From the NCBI GenBank assembly GCA_016293495.1, contig JAEDED010000011.1, forward strand, positions 12,454-76,453: DNA of 64,000 nucleotides, in the 5' to 3' direction. The notes under the pieces were generated by a model. It ran no database searches and was not told the origin of the DNA. It saw only the letters and a program-made list of their open reading frames with translations. The translations under genes and the position numbers were made by a program. Shown piece by piece: positions 61,513 through 64,000 of the stretch (position 1 is its first letter; each line of letters starts with the position of its first letter). This stretch comes from Treponema sp. GTDB lineage: Bacteria; Spirochaetota; Spirochaetia; Treponematales; Treponemataceae.

Positions 61513-62904
61513 ATGGATAACACTTCTTACACACCAGAGGAGCCGATTGCTGCAATTGCTACAGCTTTGGCTCCGAGTGCTCTTGGCATCATCCGTATGT
61601 CAGGAAAAAACTCAATCGAACTTCTTTCAAAATTATTTTCAAGACCAAAAGCTCTGCTCGAAGCAGATGGTAATACCATTGTTTATGGCTGGATTAAAGA
61701 CGGCGATAACAGAATCGATGAAGTTCTTGTAAGCGTTTTTAAAGCCCCAAAATCTTTTACTGGTGAAGATATGGCAGAGATTAGCTGTCATGGTGGAACT
61801 GCCGTAATCAGCACAATTTTTAATCTTCTTTTGAAAAATGGTTTCAGACAGGCAGAAAGAGGTGAATACACTTTCCGTGCATATATTAATGGTAAAGCAG
61901 ACTTAACCAAAGCAGAAGCAATCCGTGAAATTATCGAAAGCCGCACAGATTCAAGTCGTGGAAGAGCTGCGGGTCGACTTGCAGGTTCTCTTTACGAAGA
62001 AATTTCCTCTATCAAAAAACTTATTGTCGATACACTTGCGGCTATCGAAGTTGAAATTGAATACCCTGAAGATGAAGAAACAATTGCTGATGCATTTGAC
62101 CGTGATGGAATTGTTGAAGCGATTTCAAGGCTGAAAAGCCTAAATGATTCCTGGAAAAGTGAAAAGCTTTTTCAGGACGGAGCAAGAATCGTTCTCTGCG
62201 GAAAAACAAATGCCGGTAAATCGAGTCTCTTTAATTCAATGCTGAAGGAAGACCGTGCAATTGTCAGTGATATCGAAGGAACTACCCGTGACTGGATTGA
62301 AAGCTGGATAAGCATTGACGGAATCCCGGCGCGTCTTTTTGATACTGCCGGTCTTCGTGCTACAGATGATTATGTTGAGCAGGTTGGGGTAGAACGAACT
62401 CATGATTTGTCTGAAGATGCAGATGTTATTCTTTACCTTGCAGACTCAACTGCACAATTAAATGATGAAGATTTAACCTTCCTCAAAGATTTTAAAATTC
62501 CTGTTGTGTTCGTATGGAATAAAATCGATAAAGCAGAAAATAAATCAATGCTTTCAGATGAAGCTAAAAAGATGATCCCTTCGCTTAAAAAAGAAATCTA
62601 TATTTCTGCAAAGAACTCTGCAGGTATTGATGAACTTACAAAATCCTTGAAGGCAATTTTAACTGAAGGAAAAGAATCAACAAGACAGCAGGCAGGATTA
62701 GGTTCAGCCCGCCAGAAAGCAGCTGTAGAGCAGGCACTTGAATGTGTTGAACACGCACTTGTTACAGCTGATGATAATTATACACTTGATGCTGTCGTTC
62801 AGGATCTTGAAGACAGTCTGGACTTTATTGGAGAAATTACCGGAGAAGTAACACCAGATGATGTTCTTGGAAGTATCTTCAGTAATTTCTGTGTCGGAAA
62901 ATAA
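61513..62904 (+). CDS. mnmE: tRNA modification GTPase MnmE (TrmE)
   Basis: With MnmG it modifies the wobble uridine of certain tRNAs to 5-(carboxymethyl)aminomethyluridine-type products. The N-terminal tetrahydrofolate-binding domain begins E-P-I-A-A-I-A-T-A, with G-I-I-R-M-S-G. The inserted G domain has G1 G-K-T-N-A-G-K-S-S (about 233-241), G3 D-T-A-G-L and G4 N-K-I-D. The C-terminus F-C-V-G-K carries the catalytic Cys (usual form FCIGK). The 463-aa length is typical. mnmG is not in the window. The start has no ribosome site and lies six bases after a -10 box. Confidence 0.98.
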   Translation: MDNTSYTPEEPIAAIATALAPSALGIIRMSGKNSIELLSKLFSRPKALLEADGNTIVYGWIKDGDNRIDEVLVSVFKAPKSFTGEDMAEISCHGGTAVISTIFNLLLKNGFRQAERGEYTFRAYINGKADLTKAEAIREIIESRTDSSRGRAAGRLAGSLYEEISSIKKLIVDTLAAIEVEIEYPEDEETIADAFDRDGIVEAISRLKSLNDSWKSEKLFQDGARIVLCGKTNAGKSSLFNSMLKEDRAIVSDIEGTTRDWIESWISIDGIPARLFDTAGLRATDDYVEQVGVERTHDLSEDADVILYLADSTAQLNDEDLTFLKDFKIPVVFVWNKIDKAENKSMLSDEAKKMIPSLKKEIYISAKNSAGIDELTKSLKAILTEGKESTRQQAGLGSARQKAAVEQALECVEHALVTADDNYTLDAVVQDLEDSLDFIGEITGEVTPDDVLGSIFSNFCVGK

Positions 62905-62936
62905 AAAAAACAGTTTTCTTTTTTCGAAAACTGTTT
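62905..62936 (-). terminator. Terminator of the M48 protease gene
   Basis: AAACAGTTTTC pairs with GAAAACTGTTT (11 bp) around a 7-base loop. Read on the minus strand it is followed by further T. It may act on both converging genes. Confidence 0.85.
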
Positions 62937-62961
62937 GTATTCTGAAAACTGTTTGTATTCT
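62926..62961. repeat. Two exact copies of an 18-bp direct repeat
   Basis: The unit GAAAACTGTTTGTATTCT is present twice in a row between mnmE and the M48 gene. The first copy contains the right arm of the terminator, so the second supplies an alternative arm. Confidence 0.9.
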
Positions 62962-62974
62962 GAAAAGAAAAAAT

Positions 62975-63778
62975 CTATTTTTTATACAAAGGATAAACTT
63001 TAGCTGCTACCTGATTAAGGTTCTGGATGCGGCTTTGGTTTGACGGATGAGTGCTCAGGATTTCTGGTGTAGAATTAGTTGTAAGCTTATTCATTTTCTG
63101 CCAGACCTTTACAGCGTCATAAGGATCGTAACCTGCTCTTGCCATAAGCTCAGTTCCCATGTTGTCAGCTTCAGTTTCCTGAGAACGGGAGAACGGAAGT
63201 GTGATGATTAAATCTGAACAAAGACTTACAAGTTCTGAACCGCTCTGGTTCATATTGAAGATGCTTGAAACTGCATAAGCTCCGATTTCTGTAAGAGTCT
63301 GACGGCTCAGCTGTTCACGGCTGTGTTCTCTTAAGGCATGTGAAATTTCGTGGCCAAGAACGGCTGCAAGTTCTGAATCTGTTAATTTCAATGTATCAAT
63401 AATTCCTGTGTAAACTACAATTCTTCCGCCCGGAAGACACCATGCATTTATTTCTGAATCTGTAATTACATTAATCTGCCAGTTCCAGTTTAAAGCATCA
63501 GTTCTGTAAACTTTTGTTTCGTTGATAATCTTGTTTGCAATTGTCTGTACGCGTTTTGTTGTTGAGGCATTTTTGTTAAGAATGCCTTTTGATTTTGCTT
63601 CGGCAAGGACCTGCTCGTAAGACTGCTTTGAGCTTAGTTCAACTGTTTCTGAAGAAATAAGCATTAACTGATTACGGTCTGCACCAACTTCGCCACCGCT
63701 TGTGGTAGTTGAAAGACAACTGACTGCCATGAAGGCAAAGATAATAAGTGTTGAAATTAAAGGTAATATCTTTTTCAT
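62975..63778 (-). CDS. M48-family metalloprotease lipoprotein
   Basis: The start is the ATG at 63778 (M-K-K-I-L-P-L), which gives a clean lipoprotein signal ending A-V-S-C (lipid Cys21); the longer frame adds 12 non-signal residues. The zinc motif H143-E-I-S-H147 is followed by the third-ligand region E-T-E-A-D (201-205), with T-H-P-S-N-Q-S-R-I near the C-terminus as in M48C. At 267 aa it resembles LoiP/YcaL-type periplasmic quality-control proteases without TPRs. It converges on mnmE with a shared terminator. The partial gene upstream ends 36 bases before the start, so co-transcription is likely. Confidence 0.94.
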   Translation of the reverse strand: MKKILPLISTLIIFAFMAVSCLSTTTSGGEVGADRNQLMLISSETVELSSKQSYEQVLAEAKSKGILNKNASTTKRVQTIANKIINETKVYRTDALNWNWQINVITDSEINAWCLPGGRIVVYTGIIDTLKLTDSELAAVLGHEISHALREHSREQLSRQTLTEIGAYAVSSIFNMNQSGSELVSLCSDLIITLPFSRSQETEADNMGTELMARAGYDPYDAVKVWQKMNKLTTNSTPEILSTHPSNQSRIQNLNQVAAKVYPLYKK

Positions 63779-63814
63779 AACATATACTATGCCACAAAAT
63801 ATTGGTGATATCAA

Positions 63815-64000
63815 TTAATATTTCTGGAGAAGTTTGAAAACTCCGTCTTCAGGTTTTTCAGTAAGTAATGATGAAAGCATTTCTTTTTCCTTTGATACTT
63901 CAATATTATTGCATCGGAAAATATATAAATACACTGTGAAATTCCCTACAAACGGCGTGCAAAACGGGACATGGGAGCGTTGAAAGAGGGACAGCGGGCG
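63815..64000 (-). CDS. C-terminal end of an unknown gene (runs off right edge)
   Basis: On the minus strand a frame is open from the window edge to a TAA at 63815-63817. It ends in a well-coded peptide (E-V-S-K-E-K-E-M-L-S-S-L-L-T-E-K-P, then D-G-V-F-K-L-L-Q-K-Y) whose codon use matches the neighbours. The outer 50 bases or so are clearly more GC-rich and the peptide there looks less protein-like, so the true gene may be short or the edge may enter another element. Family not recognised. Confidence 0.45.
   Translation of the reverse strand, partial: RPLSLFQRSHVPFCTPFVGNFTVYLYIFRCNNIEVSKEKEMLSSLLTEKPEDGVFKLLQKY

Noticed and set aside
1..64000. CRISPR arrays, tRNA or rRNA genes, insertion sequences
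   Set aside because: No regularly spaced repeats, no tRNA T-arm/anticodon patterns and no transposase-like proteins were seen; the repeats present are within coding regions or terminators.

Overview
The window looks like chromosomal DNA from a host-associated Treponema (Spirochaetes). It is AT-rich, with 32 complete or near-complete genes on both strands plus a partial gene at each edge. The evidence is very large Ig-repeat lipoproteins with spirochaete-style lipoboxes, a chemotaxis receptor, FliA-type promoters, a lipoprotein GH10 xylanase typical of fibre-degrading gut or rumen treponemes, and the pairing of parA/parB with large surface proteins. Species assignment is inference. I saw no rRNA, tRNA, insertion sequence, phage or CRISPR array.

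Layout. 1-6425: end of a tandem cluster of Ig-like surface proteins; the two adjacent genes share a paralogous C-terminal module. 6705-12976: housekeeping block (small CBM48 protein on minus; then metK, nth, an MscS channel with a histone-like basic tail, slyX, an RluA-type pseudouridine synthase, a HAD phosphatase, and a glycerol-1-phosphate dehydrogenase). 13051-17468 (minus): an unknown 759-aa secreted protein, a GH10 xylanase lipoprotein and a DUF5718-like protein. 17547-22908: a TetR regulator, the 1,3-diaminopropane genes dat and ddc, then parA and parB. 23105-40245: two very large surface genes, an Ig-repeat protein ending in a putative outer-membrane beta-barrel and a 3888-aa Ig-repeat lipoprotein. 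40296-42109: a broken chemotaxis receptor. 42099-43823 (minus): a solute-binding-like lipoprotein and a small secreted protein. 44076-46635: an SmtB-type regulator, a free HMA metallochaperone and a Zn/Cd/Pb P-type ATPase. 46723-55004: an alpha-2-macroglobulin lipoprotein with its partner PBP1C. 55064-62904: a DEDDh exonuclease, a DUF1846 protein, a DUF4015 glycoside-hydrolase-like protein, a degenerate HD-GYP protein and mnmE. The minus strand closes with an M48 metalloprotease lipoprotein and the tail of an unknown gene.

How it fits together. The most unusual theme is the cell surface. The Ig-repeat barrel gene and the giant lipoprotein gene each have a FliA (sigma-28)-like promoter of identical geometry (TAAA, 16 bases, GCCGATAA). 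A third, canonically spaced site (15 bases, TCCGATAA) lies just before the DUF4015 gene. The two Ig lipoproteins whose N-termini are visible share the same peptide right after the lipidated cysteine (C-x-VGLGEAVD), which could be a sorting or partner-recognition signal. This suggests, by inference only, a motility-co-regulated surface system made of an Ig-passenger beta-barrel protein and giant lipoproteins.

A second theme is regulation at the start codon. Several genes lack a Shine-Dalgarno sequence and have a -10 box six or seven bases before the ATG, which predicts leaderless mRNAs. Two other genes have perfect hairpins that enclose the Shine-Dalgarno sequence. The metal-efflux promoter is bracketed by two palindromic operators, and the TetR gene shares a -35 region with its divergent neighbour.
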